15,012 nt of DNA from JBBQNY01 sp038221545 (GTDB lineage: Bacteria; Pseudomonadota; Gammaproteobacteria; Xanthomonadales; Ahniellaceae). Positions 13,844-15,012 of the stretch are shown here, in pieces. How positions within the stretch are numbered: position 1 is the stretch's first letter; each line of letters opens with the position of its first letter. The DNA lies in assembly GCA_038221545.1 (NCBI GenBank), contig JBBRIE010000056.1, positions 1 through 15,012 on the forward strand, given 5' to 3'. A program made the position numbers and the translations under genes. A model generated the notes under the pieces. The model saw nothing but the letters and a program-made list of their open reading frames with translations, had not been told where the DNA came from and made no database searches.

Positions 13844-14749
13844 ATGCGTATGGGAAGCGGGCTGCGGGTGACCTTTCAAGGCGCGCTGGCCGTGCTGGCG
13901 ATCGCGGCTGCCGCGCCGCCCGCCGCTGCGGGCGACACCACGCCGATCGACTGCGGCGCTTGCGAAAAGTGGAATGCGTCGATCACGCCGTTCCGCATCC
14001 ACCAGGGTGTTTACTATGTCGGCACGCGCGGGCTGTCATCGCTCCTGGTCGATACCGGCGCCGGGCTGCTGCTGCTGGATGCGGCACTCCCGCAATCGGC
14101 CGAACGCATCGTCGCCAACATCCGCACACTCGGATTCGAACCGCGCGACGTCCGCTGGATCGTCAATTCGCACGAGCACTACGACCACGCGGGCGGCATC
14201 GCAGCCGTGGCGCGGCTGACCGGTGCGCGCGTCGCCGCCAGCCCGCGCGGAGCCGCGGCGCTGCGGACGGGCAGCGCAGCGCCGGACGATCCGCAGGCGG
14301 GATTCGGCGACGCGATGCGCTTTCCACCGGTTCGCGAGGTACGGGCGATGTCCGCTGGCGAAGCGATCAAGCTCGGTCGCGTCGCCCTGGTCGCCAGACA
14401 CACGCCAGGTCATACGCCGGGTGCGACCAGCTGGACCTGGCGCAGCTGCACGGACACCGGCAAGGACTGTCTCGACTTCGTCTACGCCGACAGCCTGAAC
14501 CCGGTGTCCGCACCGGGCTTTCGCTACACCGACGACGCCGCGCTCAAGCAGGTGTTCGACGCGAGCGTGACGACGTTCAAGTCGCTGGCCTGCGACGCGC
14601 TGGTGCCGGTGCACCCGGAGTTCGCCAGCGCGCAGGGCAGTCCCGCCGACTTCATCGGCAGGGACAAGTGCTCCGCTTATGCCGCGCGCGTCGAATCGCG
14701 ATGGCGGCAGCGGCAACTCGACGAAGAGAGCGGTCCGACCCGGCCGTAA
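13844..14749 (+). CDS. Subclass B3 metallo-beta-lactamase, secreted
   Basis: Predicted periplasmic zinc hydrolase of 301 residues. The signal peptide runs to about AAA29-G30. The zinc ligands of subclass B3 are all present: H110-E-H112-Y-D114-H115 in SHEHYDHAGG, His190 in HTPGHTPGATSW, and His257 in LVPVHPEFA. YADSLNPVSAPGFRY has Ser where subclass B1 and B2 enzymes have the zinc-binding Cys221, as in other B3 enzymes. An insertion with two cysteines (SCTDTGKDC) and further cysteines near both termini suggest disulfides. The start is ATG 13844 (or 13850), because it gives a clean signal peptide and lies after a TAAGCT box; ATG 13811 would add eleven residues. Activity on carbapenems is plausible by family but not provable here. 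No mobile element or regulator is next to it, so it looks intrinsic. Confidence 0.92.
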   Translation: MRMGSGLRVTFQGALAVLAIAAAAPPAAAGDTTPIDCGACEKWNASITPFRIHQGVYYVGTRGLSSLLVDTGAGLLLLDAALPQSAERIVANIRTLGFEPRDVRWIVNSHEHYDHAGGIAAVARLTGARVAASPRGAAALRTGSAAPDDPQAGFGDAMRFPPVREVRAMSAGEAIKLGRVALVARHTPGHTPGATSWTWRSCTDTGKDCLDFVYADSLNPVSAPGFRYTDDAALKQVFDASVTTFKSLACDALVPVHPEFASAQGSPADFIGRDKCSAYAARVESRWRQRQLDEESGPTRP

Positions 14750-14780
14750 GTCGTTGCGGACAGGCGGGCCATCCCGACTT
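14748..14780. terminator. Weak inverted repeat between the metallo-beta-lactamase and the PQQ dehydrogenase genes
   Basis: AAGTCG (14748-14753) and CGACTT (14775-14780) are exact complements around a 21-base spacer in the short convergent gap. The long loop and short arms make this a weak candidate for a shared terminator. Confidence 0.22.
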
Positions 14781-14783
14781 GAA

Positions 14784-15012
14784 CTATTCCGCCGCAGTCG
14801 ACCTGGTCAATCGCCAGACGACGTTGCCGACGTCATCGGCGACCAGCACGGCGCCGCGCCGGTCGATGGCAACGCCGACGGGCCGCCCGCGCGCGTCGTC
14901 GCCCACGCGGAAGCCCGTCAACAGGTCCTCGGGCGCGCCACTCGGGATGCCGCCGGCGAACGGCACGAAAATCACCCGATACCCGCTCGGCGGGTCGCGA
15001 TTCCACGAACCG
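14784..15012 (-). CDS. PQQ-dependent sugar dehydrogenase, L-sorbosone dehydrogenase-like, C-terminal part only
   Basis: Only the last 76 residues lie in the window; the gene continues past its right edge and its start is not visible. The minus-strand frame is open from 15011 (GSWNRDPPSGYRVIFVPF). It then shows the block usual at the end of sorbosone-dehydrogenase-type six-bladed propellers: PSGAPEDLLTGF, ARGRPVGVAIDRRGAVLVADDVGNVVWRL. The known family enzymes are periplasmic and use pyrroloquinoline quinone to oxidise sugars or aldehydes. The substrate here cannot be told, and many Proteobacterial members are uncharacterised. The GTG at 14975 is internal, not the start. The stop TAG at 14784-14786 converges on the metallo-beta-lactamase gene. 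Confidence 0.85.
   Translation of the reverse strand, partial: GSWNRDPPSGYRVIFVPFAGGIPSGAPEDLLTGFRVGDDARGRPVGVAIDRRGAVLVADDVGNVVWRLTRSTAAE

Noticed and set aside
12611..14002. 463-codon minus-strand frame across the serine hydrolase and metallo-beta-lactamase
   Set aside because: Antisense to two genes with intact catalytic motifs; the product is low-complexity Arg/Ala/His-rich.
12119..14749. Mobile resistance cassette around the two beta-lactamase-fold genes
   Set aside because: No transposase, integrase, attC-like or flanking repeats, and base composition matches the neighbours.

Overview
This is a GC-rich window of about two-thirds G+C, densely packed with chromosomal genes. The gene content points to a gammaproteobacterium of the Xanthomonadales (Lysobacter/Xanthomonas/Rhodanobacter relatives). 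The pointers are a Mg-type HemB, an aerobic HemF, an ExoIII with Xanthomonas-like sequence, a XanB2-like chorismatase and YajQ. Genus cannot be settled from the sequence alone. I see no tRNA, rRNA, CRISPR array, insertion sequence, phage gene or composition break, so this looks like native core genome, not an acquired island.

Layout. 1-1671: hemB (5' end outside the window) followed by aroE in the same direction. 1710-2261: a gamma-carbonic-anhydrase-like hexapeptide protein on the minus strand, convergent with aroE. 2400-3836: a coniferyl-aldehyde-dehydrogenase-type ALDH, divergent from it. 3866-5316 (minus): xthA and a UPF0149/YecA-family gene joined by a 4-base GTGA overlap. 5425-7179: a cyclic-nucleotide-binding/patatin (NTE-type) phospholipase. 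7184-8098 (minus): hemF, ending 4 bases from the phospholipase stop. 8251-9207: a chorismatase of the FkbO/Hyg5/XanB2 family. 9327-9587: a small EF-hand lipoprotein. 9638-9895: an 85-residue disordered protein of unknown function. 9974-10456: yajQ. 10582-11979 (minus): a Ste24-type M48 membrane protease. 12119-13729: a secreted class-C-beta-lactamase-fold serine hydrolase. 13844-14749: a secreted subclass B3 metallo-beta-lactamase. 14784-15012 (minus): the C-terminus of a sorbosone-dehydrogenase-type PQQ enzyme.

How the genes relate. HemB and HemF are two steps of haem synthesis. AroE feeds chorismate synthesis, and the chorismatase consumes chorismate, probably making hydroxybenzoates for ubiquinone or aryl-polyene pigment. 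XthA is DNA repair. The CNB-patatin protein and YajQ belong to families that sense cAMP-type nucleotides and c-di-GMP. The last third is envelope and secreted hydrolases. Most units are short, one to two genes, with their own promoters.

The most interesting signals are not a new gene system. They are (i) a recurrent TAnnnT box followed by a GC-rich stretch in front of most genes, which at the divergent xthA/phospholipase pair sits exactly 6 bases before each ATG, suggesting leaderless transcripts; (ii) the orphan chorismatase next to hemF; (iii) the Leu/Ile/Phe-free 85-residue protein with a strong ribosome binding site; and (iv) two unrelated beta-lactamase folds in tandem. I did not find a convincing undescribed multi-gene system.
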